DNA of 14,652 nt from Bacteroidales bacterium (lineage in GTDB: Bacteria > Bacteroidota > Bacteroidia > Bacteroidales > DTU049): positions 1 to 14,652 of the forward strand of contig JAHDSP010000044.1 of NCBI GenBank assembly GCA_018432645.1. The letters run 5' to 3'. Numbering within the stretch: the first letter of the stretch is position 1; every line of letters begins with the position of its first letter. The notes beneath the pieces were generated by a model. The model ran no database searches. It saw only the letters and a program-made list of their open reading frames with translations, and was not told the origin of the DNA. This document shows positions 1-8,027 of this stretch, piece by piece. Both the position numbers and the translations under genes were made by a program.

Positions 1-8
1 CTATTAGA

Positions 9-140
9 GGGGAATACAGTGCGGTTCCCCTTCTCCGAAGGGGTGTCAGGCAAAGCCTGACAGGGTAGTTATAAACTACGCAATCACCTCTTGGGGTTTA
101 CAAACTCGCAAGCTTTAGCTTGCTCAAACAGTGTAAACCC
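9..140. repeat. Array of consecutive hairpins (structured intergenic element)
   Basis: At least five inverted repeats lie almost back to back. GGGGAA (9-14) can pair with TTCCCC (25-30). CCCCTTC (27-33) pairs with GAAGGGG (37-43), which excludes the first pairing. TGTCAGGC (44-51) pairs with GCCTGACA (55-62) around an AAA loop. GTAGTT (65-70) pairs with AACTAC (74-79). GGGTTTACA (94-102) pairs with TGTAAACCC (132-140), and inside it GCAAGCT (108-114) pairs with AGCTTGC (117-123). The stretch is clearly richer in G+C than its surroundings. There is no open frame and no regular unit spacing, so it is not a CRISPR. It could be a REP or MITE-like dispersed element, or the structured end of a transcript arriving from the left. 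The pairings are seen directly; the role is not known. Confidence 0.7.
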
Positions 141-284
141 TTCTGCCCAACACGGCTTGCTTGTTTTATTGCAAATCATTTCCCAATGCGGATGTGACAT
201 ATCGTTTTTTTAAATATAAAACTACTATTTAGTCATCCCTTAAAAAAGTCTGAATATAAGATTTCACAGATTAACAAATAAGAA

Positions 285-354
285 ATTCACCCCGTGAGAT
301 ATAGAGTAAAAGAAACATTAAAAGTAGGATAATTCGTTATCTCATAGGGTAAAT
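285..354. repeat. Long imperfect inverted repeat
   Basis: The arm 285-301 (core ACCCCGTGAGATA, 289-301) pairs with 338-354 (core TATCTCATAGGGT, 338-350). Over 17 positions there are two mismatches and one G-T wobble, around a loop of 36 bases. No open reading frame crosses it. It may be a remnant of a small mobile element or a structured RNA. The pairing is seen in the sequence; any function is a guess. Confidence 0.5.
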
Positions 355-450
355 CCCAAAAATCCTTTAACCTCACATATCATGGTTCAGACAATTTATT
401 TAATTTTTTCTCTTTGTTCTTTGTGCCTTCTTTGAGAACTTTGTGATTAA
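351..450. repeat. Degenerate repeat tract with CTTTGTG-like units
   Basis: Positions 412-450 contain four spaced variants of a CTTTG word (CTTTG, CTTTGTG, CTTTGAG, CTTTGTG) at intervals of roughly 8-11 bases. The part just before it, about 351-390, has the AATCC/TTTAA-type phrasing. From memory, similar CTTTGTG and AATCCTTTAA phrases are scattered through intergenic DNA in Bacteroidota and some other phyla, sometimes near GxxExxxY-type genes. No ORF of note is preserved here, so I read it as a decayed dispersed repeat. The remainder of the gene-free stretch, 451-590, is plain AT-rich DNA in which I see nothing. Confidence 0.35.
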
Positions 451-591
451 TATTTAACTGTCTAATAATAAATAAAATTCACTTTTATAAAAATTACTAT
501 TTTTTAATCTCTACCCATACAAAACGTTATAGAACCATAGATTTTTTAAGAGTGTAATTTGATTTTTAATAAAAAACTACTAAATATTTTA

Positions 592-599
592 TAATTTTA
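592..599 (+). promoter_or_regulatory. Candidate -7 box (TAATTTTA) of the porV/Q-porU2 operon
   Basis: TAATTTTA fits the Bacteroidota -7 element TAnnTTTG except at the last base. It ends 17 bases before the ATG at 617. No good TTTG -33 element is found at the usual spacing. Support comes mainly from the same octamer standing at a similar place before three other genes of the window. Confidence 0.4.
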
Positions 600-616
600 C
601 AAATAAATTTCATAAA

Positions 617-1693
617 ATGCAAAAATTAATATTCTGCATTTTACTTTTAAATTCAATTATTTTATACTCTCAAGTGAGAAGTTATACAAATGAATTCCTA
701 TATCTAGGAGTAGATGCTAGATCAATGGCTATGAGTAATGCTGTCCTCTCAAGTACCTATAATGCTAATGCTGGTTATTGGAATCCTGCACTTCTCGTAT
801 TTACTCCGAATTATCCACAATTTAGTCTAATGCATGCGGAGTATTTTGCTGGTATAGCAAATTATAATTCTTTTGCTATCAGTTTTCACAAAAAAGATAG
901 TATAGCTTTTGCTTTTTCTTATTTACGTTTTGCAGTAGATGATATCCCCAATACGACTCAATTAATTGACAATAATGGTCAAGTACATTATGACAAAATA
1001 ACTTCTTTCACAGCAGCAGATAATGCTTTTTTATTTAGCATTGGCAAAAAAATAAATCATAAAATACAAATCGGTGGTACAGTAAAAATCATTAGAAGGG
1101 TTATAGGTGATTTCGCTGGAGCATGGGGCTTTGGTCTAGACATCGGAGCTTCTTTTATGAGTGATAGATGGAGAGCAGGCATAGTAGCTAGAGATATCAC
1201 ATCTACACCTACTTTTTGGTCTTTTTCGCTCAATGACGCTATGAAAGAAGTATTTACACTCACGGGTAATGAAATTCCAAGCAATAGCATAGAAATAGGT
1301 GTTCCTAGACTGGCCACTAGCATTTGTTATGTACAACCATTATTAAATAATTTTTCTTTGCAACCTGAGCTAGCTTTGATATTCACTTTTGATGGACAAA
1401 GAAATACACTGATAAATAATAAAATATTTAGCATAGAACCTTCTCTAGGATTGGAAATTGCTTTTAAACAAATGATATTTCTCAGAGCAGGAATAGGAAA
1501 TTTTCAACAAGAAACTTTTCCTAATGGCAAAAAATGGACTATGCAACCTAATATTGGTATCGGGATTGCTATTAAAGATATATTACAACTAGATTATGCT
1601 TATACAGATATAGGAGATAATAGCATCGCATTATATTCTAACGTCATTTCATTAATTTATCACATTAAAAATCACAATCAGACTTCATTATGA
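617..1693 (+). CDS. PorV/PorQ-family outer-membrane protein (putative T9SS component)
   Basis: The 358-residue product is predicted to be an outer-membrane beta-barrel of the PorV/PorQ (UPF0164-like) family. Such proteins help the type IX secretion system collect cargo and pass it to the PorU sortase at the cell surface. Residues 1-19 are a signal peptide ending in YSQ. The conserved family opening follows: an EFLYLGVDARSMAMSNA stretch (about 26-42) and a YWNPALL motif near 54-60, then HAEYFAGIANY (about 73-83) and a DDIPNTT motif near 108-114. Many alternating hydrophobic strands continue to the C-terminus, as in FadL-like barrels. The ATG at 617 is the only start that leaves a complete signal peptide. 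The stop codon overlaps the porU2 start by four bases (ATGA), so the two are probably translationally coupled. Whether it acts more like PorV or PorQ cannot be decided from sequence alone; family membership is fairly sure. Confidence 0.85.
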   Translation: MQKLIFCILLLNSIILYSQVRSYTNEFLYLGVDARSMAMSNAVLSSTYNANAGYWNPALLVFTPNYPQFSLMHAEYFAGIANYNSFAISFHKKDSIAFAFSYLRFAVDDIPNTTQLIDNNGQVHYDKITSFTAADNAFLFSIGKKINHKIQIGGTVKIIRRVIGDFAGAWGFGLDIGASFMSDRWRAGIVARDITSTPTFWSFSLNDAMKEVFTLTGNEIPSNSIEIGVPRLATSICYVQPLLNNFSLQPELALIFTFDGQRNTLINNKIFSIEPSLGLEIAFKQMIFLRAGIGNFQQETFPNGKKWTMQPNIGIGIAIKDILQLDYAYTDIGDNSIALYSNVISLIYHIKNHNQTSL

Positions 1694-4600
1694 AATTTTT
1701 CAAGTTTTTTATATTCTTATTACTTATCAATAGCTTTACAAATATATTAGCTCAACCTTTTGGTAATGAATGGATTAACTATCAGAGATATTACTATAAA
1801 ATAAAAATTACTAATGAAGGCATATATAGGATTAATTATAATACTCTTATTTCTGCTGGTATACCTATTAATACTATTGACCCCAGGTTAATACAAATTT
1901 TTCATAATGGAGAGGAACAATATATCTACATTCATGGCGAAAATGATGGATTATTTGATAGCAATGACTTTATAGAATTTTATGCTAAAGGTAATGATGG
2001 TAAAATAGATAAATATTTATATAAAAATCCCAATAATCAAACAAATGACAATTACAGCTTGATCAATGACACTGCTACATATTTTCTCACATGGAATACC
2101 TCACTTAATAATAAACGTCTTTCTTCTTATAAAAACACTAATTACGCTTCATATCAAGCAGAATCATATATTTTTTATGATAATAGAATCGATTATACTA
2201 GCTATTATTATCCTGGTGCTACAGATGATGCTGGATTATCAGACTTCGATTATACTCAAGCAGAAGGGTGGTTCGATGCTACCATGAGTATTAATAGTTC
2301 TCAACCAGGTGTACCCCAGAATTATTCTAAGCAAATTCAAACCATCCTTCCATATAATTCTGGACCACAATCGAGTATTAAAATAATGATTACTGGGCAA
2401 TCTAATTATCTTGGTTATCCACATCATTTAAAAGTTAATTTCCTTTCTACTACTATTGATACCATATTTACTGGCTACAAAAATATTCTTATCGAAACTA
2501 ATTTCTCTTCTACGTCTCTATCTAATAATTTGAATATTAATTTCACACTACTTAGTGATCTCGGTGCTCCTGTTGATAGAATAGCTCTATCATATATAGA
2601 TATTTCATATCCTAGATTGCCTAATTTTAATAATTCTTATATTTTAAAATATAAACTAAAAGATAATGGGCAATCAGTGAGATACATACATTTCACAAAT
2701 GTGGCTGGTAATAATAATGATACTCTCATCACATATGATATTATCAATAATAAAAGAATTTTTTCCACAAAAAATAATAATAGTGTAGATATATGCATTG
2801 CGATGAATGGTAATGATGCTGAATTAATTAGCTCTACAGAGAGCAAAATAAATACTATTTCTCAACTAATTCCTGTTAATGGCACGGGTAAATTTACAAA
2901 CTTTCAATCACTAGGGCTCAATAGTGCCGATTATATTATTATCACTCATACCAGTTTAATTAATAGTGCAAATAATTATGCTAATTATAGGGCGATAACT
3001 GGTTATTTCCCAATTGTCGTAAATGTTAATGAATTGTATGATCAATTCGCATATGGTATAGGAAAGCACCCATTAGGTATTCGTAATTTTCTGAGATATA
3101 CCTTAGCAAACACAGATGTAGAAATAAAAGGAGTATTTTTGATTGGAAAACCATACAAGGCTGGTGAGGGGACTAGCTATCGTAATAATGCAACTATTTA
3201 TGCACAAACATTAGTGCCATCTATGGGCAATCCACCTTCAGATCAATTATTTCTATCAGGTATAATTGATACATTATATCAACCTGCTATACCTATTGGC
3301 CGCTTGGCTGCTCGTACTTCTAATGATGTAGATGCATATCTGCAAAAAGTCATTGATTTCGAAAATGAAATGAAGCTACCGTATAATGCTAATCTACCAA
3401 TGGACCAACAATGGAGAAAAAAAATCTTACATTTTGCTGGTGGTTCAGATATAAACCAAATGAATCAATTTTTAACTTATTTGAACCAATATAAAACAAT
3501 GATTGAAAATCCTTATTTCGGTGGCAATGTATGGACCTTTACTAAAAATACTAGCGACCCAATAATTCAAAGTTTAAGCGATAGCATTAGGTTTCTAGTA
3601 GATCACGGAGTAATAATGATGACATTTTTTGGCCACGCTGCTGGTCAAGGTTTTGATATCAGCATAGATGATCCTACTGCATATAATAACTATAAACGCT
3701 ATCCTTTTATTTTAGCCAATTCATGCTTCGTAGGTGATTTATTTCAATTATCTGCTTCTGCTAGTGAACAATTTGTTTTAATTCCTAATAAAGGAATGAT
3801 TGGTTTTTTAGGCACTAACACTGCTTCTTACGCTTCATATTTACATCTTTTTAGCAATAAATTTATCAATCATTTATCTTATGAATCATATGGCAAATCT
3901 ATTGGCGAAATAATGAAAAACACTATAAAAGATATTCAAGCTCCTAATGATTTTTATAGAAAAATTATTTGCTATGATTTTATCCTACATTGTGATCCAG
4001 CTATCAGATTAGGAATTGATAGTTTGCCTGATTACATGGTTAATAATCAAAGGGTTTTTACTCAACCAAGTATTATAAGTAATGAAATAGATTCATTCAA
4101 ATTATTCGTTGTCGCACATAATTTGGGCAAAGCTATCAATGATTCTATTTTTATAGAAATTATAAGAGATTTTCCTGATAATACAAGTGAAAATTATATA
4201 AAAAGAATAGCAGCTCCTTACTATCAAGACACTGTCATATTCACTATACCTACCAAAGCTATTAAAAGTATAGGTATGAATAAATTTAAAATTACGATAG
4301 ACGCATACAATACTGTTATAGAAAATAATGAAAATAATAATACAACAGAGTATATACTTTGGATTAACTCATATGATGCTGTGCCTATCTATCCATACGA
4401 ATTTGCAGTAATTCCAGATACTTTTGTTACGTTGATAGCTTCTTCTGGCAATCCTTTTCCAACATTGAATAAATATATTTTCGAGATAGACACTACAATA
4501 TATTTTAATAGCCCATTTAAACTACAAAGTCCTATAATAGAACAATCTGGAGGAATTATACAATGGCAATTACCATTTGATATGTTACTATTGCCAGACA

Positions 4601-6738
4601 GTACAGTTTATTATTGGAGAGTGAAAACGATATCATCATCCTATTGGAGAAATAGCTCTTTTCAATTCATCAAAAATAGAAGAGGATGGGGACAAGCGCA
4701 TTTCTTTCAATTCGAAAATAACGATTACGTTTATATGACTACTCATAGACCTACTAGAAGCTTTAACTACATAAACACAATAGTAAATATAGCAGCTAAA
4801 ACTGGCTATTATCCTTATATTCCTTGGCATGAGGAATGGTATAAAATCAATAATGCACTAATAGGACAATGGTCATGTACAAATAATGGTGGTCATGGTA
4901 TGAAATTCGCCGTTTTTGATACTATTTCTGTAAATCCTTGGCCTAATACTGACCCAGATCATGATGGTCTCGGTCCATATGAAGCACTTAATTGTAGAGA
5001 TTATGTTTATTATGATTTTGATTTTTTCACTACTGATAGCATATGGCACCAAAGAATGGTAAATTTCATTAATGCTGTTCCAGATGGATACTATATTTTA
5101 TCTTTTAGTCATAGAAATCACAATGCTCAAAATTACCCAGAAAATCTCTATCAAGCTTTTGAGAGCTTCGGTTCTGCTATGATACGTTCTATACCTAATG
5201 ATCATCCATATATTATTTTTGGCAGAAAAGGATATCCTATCGGCACTGCTGATGAAACGATAGGTTCAGATATTACTAGCATCATCACTGATTCGTGGAA
5301 TATAGCTACTAAATGGGAGGAAGGTTCTATGCTATCACCATTAATTGGTCCAGCCCAAGAGTGGAATAGTATTCACTGGCGAGTACGTAGCTTAGAGAAT
5401 GGTCCCTTAATTGATACTGTGAGATTATTTGTATTAGGTGTGAAAGAAAATGGTACTATAGATACTTTAATTTCAAATATTAGACCAATTGCAGATTCAT
5501 TAGATATCTATAATCTAGAACAGCAGATTTCTGCAGATACTTATCCATATTTGAAATTACTTATGAAATCTAAAGATGATGCTCTGCATACAGCTCCTCA
5601 ACCTATACGTTGGCAAGTTTTATATACACCAGTCCCAGAAACTGCAATACTTAATTTTACTCAAAATTATTCTTTTTATAAAGATACTTTGCAAGAGGGA
5701 GAAATAGGAAAATTAAAAATATCGACTAAAAATATAAGCTCTCAAGATTTCCAAGATTCTCTATGGGTGAAATATTGGATTAAAACTAATACCAATGAAA
5801 TATTAAATTTAGATTTGAGAAAAACTCGCCTACATCCTGCTAAAGATATTTTAACGGATAGTATAAATTTTCAAACTATTGGTCTAAATGGTATCAATCA
5901 ATTATGGGTAGAGTTTAATCCTATTAATCCTCTCACAAATAATTATTTCGAACTAGAGCAAACACACATTAATAATATTGCTAATATACCGTTTTTTGTT
6001 AGCAAAGACAAAATAAATCCTTTATTAGACGTTACTTTTGATGGAGTGCACATCTTAGATGGTGATATTGTAAGTGCAGAACCACATATTAAAATTACTG
6101 TAAGAGATGAAAATAAATTCCTAAAATTAGATGATACCAGTGCTATTACTGTTTTCTTAAAAAGGCCTAATGCTACAGAATATGAAAGAATTTATTTTGT
6201 AGAATCTAATGTATATAAATTGCTGTTCACCCCTGCTAATGACCCAAATACTAATGTATGCTATGTAGATTGGTATGCTAAATTTAATAAAGATGGAGTA
6301 TATGAATTACGTGTACAAGCTAGAGATCGCAGTAATAATCTAAGTGGCAGCACTGACTATACAATAAAATTCGAAATTATACAAAAACCTGCTATTACTT
6401 ATTTAACAAATTGGCCTAATCCATTTAGCACTCAAACACATTTTGTCTTTACTCTCACTGGCAGTAAAGTTCCCGAATATTTTACTATTCAAATAATGAC
6501 AATTTCTGGTAAAATTGTAAAAGAAATCACAAGAGATGAATTAGGTCATTTACATATTGGTAGAAATATAACAAGCTATGCTTGGGATGGTAGAGATATG
6601 TATGGCAATTTGTTAGCAAACGGTGTATATCTTTATCGAGTAATAACACAATTAAATGGAGAATCTATAGAACATATACAAACAGATTTAGATCAATATT
6701 TTACAAAAGGATTTGGTAAAATGGTAATAATCAGATAA
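1690..6738 (+). CDS. porU2: Putative T9SS sortase PorU2, C25 (gingipain-like) cysteine peptidase
   Basis: This 1682-residue secreted protein is a gingipain-fold (peptidase C25) enzyme of the PorU2 type. By analogy with PorU it would cleave the C-terminal signal of type IX cargo and attach the protein to the cell surface. Residues 1-21 form a signal peptide (ILAQ). An N-terminal beta-rich region with the EGIYRINY phrase (about 43-50) precedes the C25 domain, about 410-775. Its catalytic pair is visible: His649 in FFGHA and Cys679 in ANSCF. A CARDB-like domain follows (about 780-892, with ENNENNN), then a long beta-rich part. The C-terminus (about 1567-1682) is a FlgD-like Ig domain with NWPNPF, YAWDGRDMYG and LANGVYLYRV, ending in FTKGFGKM. 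It is much longer than classical PorU (about 1100-1300 residues). It is coupled to the PorV/Q gene by an ATGA overlap. Fold and active site are clear; the sortase role is inferred. Confidence 0.87.
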   Translation: MKFFKFFIFLLLINSFTNILAQPFGNEWINYQRYYYKIKITNEGIYRINYNTLISAGIPINTIDPRLIQIFHNGEEQYIYIHGENDGLFDSNDFIEFYAKGNDGKIDKYLYKNPNNQTNDNYSLINDTATYFLTWNTSLNNKRLSSYKNTNYASYQAESYIFYDNRIDYTSYYYPGATDDAGLSDFDYTQAEGWFDATMSINSSQPGVPQNYSKQIQTILPYNSGPQSSIKIMITGQSNYLGYPHHLKVNFLSTTIDTIFTGYKNILIETNFSSTSLSNNLNINFTLLSDLGAPVDRIALSYIDISYPRLPNFNNSYILKYKLKDNGQSVRYIHFTNVAGNNNDTLITYDIINNKRIFSTKNNNSVDICIAMNGNDAELISSTESKINTISQLIPVNGTGKFTNFQSLGLNSADYIIITHTSLINSANNYANYRAITGYFPIVVNVNELYDQFAYGIGKHPLGIRNFLRYTLANTDVEIKGVFLIGKPYKAGEGTSYRNNATIYAQTLVPSMGNPPSDQLFLSGIIDTLYQPAIPIGRLAARTSNDVDAYLQKVIDFENEMKLPYNANLPMDQQWRKKILHFAGGSDINQMNQFLTYLNQYKTMIENPYFGGNVWTFTKNTSDPIIQSLSDSIRFLVDHGVIMMTFFGHAAGQGFDISIDDPTAYNNYKRYPFILANSCFVGDLFQLSASASEQFVLIPNKGMIGFLGTNTASYASYLHLFSNKFINHLSYESYGKSIGEIMKNTIKDIQAPNDFYRKIICYDFILHCDPAIRLGIDSLPDYMVNNQRVFTQPSIISNEIDSFKLFVVAHNLGKAINDSIFIEIIRDFPDNTSENYIKRIAAPYYQDTVIFTIPTKAIKSIGMNKFKITIDAYNTVIENNENNNTTEYILWINSYDAVPIYPYEFAVIPDTFVTLIASSGNPFPTLNKYIFEIDTTIYFNSPFKLQSPIIEQSGGIIQWQLPFDMLLLPDSTVYYWRVKTISSSYWRNSSFQFIKNRRGWGQAHFFQFENNDYVYMTTHRPTRSFNYINTIVNIAAKTGYYPYIPWHEEWYKINNALIGQWSCTNNGGHGMKFAVFDTISVNPWPNTDPDHDGLGPYEALNCRDYVYYDFDFFTTDSIWHQRMVNFINAVPDGYYILSFSHRNHNAQNYPENLYQAFESFGSAMIRSIPNDHPYIIFGRKGYPIGTADETIGSDITSIITDSWNIATKWEEGSMLSPLIGPAQEWNSIHWRVRSLENGPLIDTVRLFVLGVKENGTIDTLISNIRPIADSLDIYNLEQQISADTYPYLKLLMKSKDDALHTAPQPIRWQVLYTPVPETAILNFTQNYSFYKDTLQEGEIGKLKISTKNISSQDFQDSLWVKYWIKTNTNEILNLDLRKTRLHPAKDILTDSINFQTIGLNGINQLWVEFNPINPLTNNYFELEQTHINNIANIPFFVSKDKINPLLDVTFDGVHILDGDIVSAEPHIKITVRDENKFLKLDDTSAITVFLKRPNATEYERIYFVESNVYKLLFTPANDPNTNVCYVDWYAKFNKDGVYELRVQARDRSNNLSGSTDYTIKFEIIQKPAITYLTNWPNPFSTQTHFVFTLTGSKVPEYFTIQIMTISGKIVKEITRDELGHLHIGRNITSYAWDGRDMYGNLLANGVYLYRVITQLNGESIEHIQTDLDQYFTKGFGKMVIIR

Positions 6739-6753
6739 ATGCGAAAATTTATA

Positions 6754-6778
6754 ATTATTAATAGTATCAGCTAATAAT
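6754..6778 (+). other. Weak AT inverted repeat after porU2
   Basis: ATTATTA (6754-6760) can pair with TAATAAT (6772-6778) 16 bases after the porU2 stop codon. There is no T tract behind it, so termination here would be inefficient and some transcription may continue into the next gene. Confidence 0.2.
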
Positions 6779-6782
6779 GGCG

Positions 6783-6790
6783 TAATTTTA
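6783..6790 (+). promoter_or_regulatory. Candidate -7 box (TAATTTTA) before the orphan secreted gene
   Basis: TAATTTTA ends 16 bases before the ATG at 6807, the same octamer and nearly the same spacing as before the porV/Q gene. It suggests that this small gene has its own promoter although it follows porU2 by only 68 bases. No clear -33 element is seen. Confidence 0.4.
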
Positions 6791-6806
6791 TGAAAAACAC
6801 AATAAA

Positions 6807-7451
6807 ATGAAAAGTTTAAAAATTTTTTTTATAATTTTAAATATTCTTATATGTAATAGTATTTATTCACAAGATTTTAATAATACTAATAAAAAAGTAG
6901 ATACATTAAAAATTAAAAATATCTCAAAAAAGTTAAGAGAATCCTATATTTTACCTTCAGAGGTTTATGAGGTTTATGGTATATATGAAAAAAAACAATT
7001 TTTTGAAGGATTTCCAGATTCATTTGAATTATTTGAACAAATTTATGGTTATAGACCACCTATAGATACACTTTACACATTGTATTTTGAAAGCTATAAC
7101 CATCTTAATTTATTTTGTGAATTAAGAAATGTAATAAATAAGGAAGATTATTATAAAAAAATTATTAAACTTGGAATAGGTGGTTATTGGGATGCAGATG
7201 CTATTAATTATTTACAACATTGTATAGATATATGTATAAATGAAAATTTGCCTTTGACAATAAAAACTCTAAAATCATTTACAGATGATGAAATAGAGAG
7301 TTTTTGGTATTTTATATTTGATGGCCCATTAAGAACGAAAAGATTGCCTGTTGATATTGAGGACATAAAAATAATTGATGAACATATAGCAGATTTAGCA
7401 AAAAGAGCATTAGAAAAAGCAAAGAAAAATGATGAAAATTGTGGTTATTAA
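6807..7451 (+). CDS. Secreted protein of unknown function
   Basis: I do not recognise this 214-residue protein. Residues 1-22 are a typical signal peptide (Lys-rich start, hydrophobic core, end SIYSQ). Cys16 is not in a proper lipobox, so a lipoprotein is unlikely. The mature part is rich in Lys, Asp, Glu, Tyr and Phe. It has a tyrosine- and phenylalanine-rich stretch (VYEVYGIYEKKQFFEGF, about 57-73) and a central part with paired aromatic residues (ESYNHLNLF, about 94-102). It ends in a likely amphipathic helix (ADLAKRALEKAKKND, about 195-209). No catalytic signature, zinc site or T9SS sorting domain is visible, so it should stay periplasmic or leave by another route. It lies 68 bases after porU2 on the same strand, with its own -7 box and a terminator at its end. 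Any part in secretion rests on position only. The coding potential is good: full-length frame, plausible signal peptide and codon use like its neighbours. Confidence 0.8.
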   Translation: MKSLKIFFIILNILICNSIYSQDFNNTNKKVDTLKIKNISKKLRESYILPSEVYEVYGIYEKKQFFEGFPDSFELFEQIYGYRPPIDTLYTLYFESYNHLNLFCELRNVINKEDYYKKIIKLGIGGYWDADAINYLQHCIDICINENLPLTIKTLKSFTDDEIESFWYFIFDGPLRTKRLPVDIEDIKIIDEHIADLAKRALEKAKKNDENCGY

Positions 7452-7476
7452 GTTTAAGTATTAATAATTTTTTTTT
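7445..7476 (+). terminator. AT-stem intrinsic terminator overlapping the stop codon
   Basis: TTATTAA (7445-7451) pairs with TTAATAA (7461-7467) across a nine-base loop, directly followed by nine T residues (7468-7476). The first arm contains the TAA stop codon of the orphan gene. The stem has no G-C pair, which is weak by classical rules but fits this AT-rich genome. Confidence 0.5.
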
Positions 7477-7541
7477 AATTTTAAAATGATTTCCCAGCAC
7501 TTCCAAAACTTACACTACGGCGAGCTATTTGTTTCTAATTA

Positions 7542-7583
7542 AAACTACTAGTTTGCTTTAAACATATCCTTAGATGTGTTTAA
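7542..7583. repeat. Two adjacent hairpins
   Basis: AAACTA (7542-7547) and TAGTTT (7549-7554) form a near-perfect palindrome around one C. Immediately after, TTAAACATAT (7558-7567) pairs with ATGTGTTTAA (7574-7583), ten pairs including one G-T wobble, around CCTTAG. Together with the next hairpin they resemble, in density, the array at the left edge of the window. They may act as a back-up terminator between the converging genes. Confidence 0.45.
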
Positions 7584-7612
7584 TCATTTCCTCAGTTAAA
7601 ACTTCTCTTTTA

Positions 7613-7647
7613 TTACTTTTCTTTTTGTGGATAAAAAAGAAAAGTAA
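7613..7647. repeat. TTACTTTTC hairpin repeat, copy 1
   Basis: TTACTTTTCTTTTT (7613-7626) pairs perfectly over 14 bases with AAAAAGAAAAGTAA (7634-7647) around a seven-base loop. A diverged copy on the same strand is at 7994-8027. From memory, hairpins built on TTACTTTTCTTTT are frequent between genes in Bacteroidota, so a dispersed REP-like family is likely. Confidence 0.55.
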
Positions 7648-7993
7648 ATTAAATAAATAATTATTTCAAAAATGTTTAAATTAGATAATGATATTTTAAT
7701 TTAAAAATATTTTGATTAATGATTCTATAATTCTAAATTATAAAGATAATAAATAAAAAATAAATTTTCAAAAATAATTTCTAAATACTATTGATTAATA
7801 AAGGATTTAACTATTTAAAAATTATTAATCAGATATCATTACTTAATTTAAACAAATAAATTATATTTTGTAAATTGCTCAATAATAATTAGATAGAAAA
7901 TATTTTAAAAGTTTTCATAAATTCCCCTTTTGATTAACAAATGCAATTCTTCAAAAGATGGACATTATTTGACTATATAAGAACTCTCTCTAG

Positions 7994-8027
7994 TTACTTT
8001 TCTTTTTGAGGACAACAAAGAAAAGAA
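7994..8027. repeat. TTACTTTTC hairpin repeat, copy 2
   Basis: TTACTTTTCTTTTTG is repeated here exactly as in the copy at 7613. The second arm has diverged: CTTTTCTTT (7997-8005) still pairs with AAAGAAAAG (8017-8025), but the outer pairs are broken by an A-A mismatch. The shared left arm and decayed right arm suggest two members of one repeat family about 380 bases apart. Confidence 0.5.

Noticed and set aside
1..140. Possible CRISPR array or tRNA cluster, because of many short stems
   Set aside because: The stems differ in sequence and spacing, no unit recurs with a constant length, and no cloverleaf or CCA end can be built.
1057..1336. Two minus-strand open frames of 66 and 88 codons
   Set aside because: They lie inside the porV/Q-like gene, overlap each other and show no signal or motif; they are antisense shadows.
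6822..6831. Run of eight T residues in the signal-peptide part of the orphan gene as a phase-variation site
   Set aside because: Runs of this length are frequent in this AT-rich DNA, and nothing indicates slippage.
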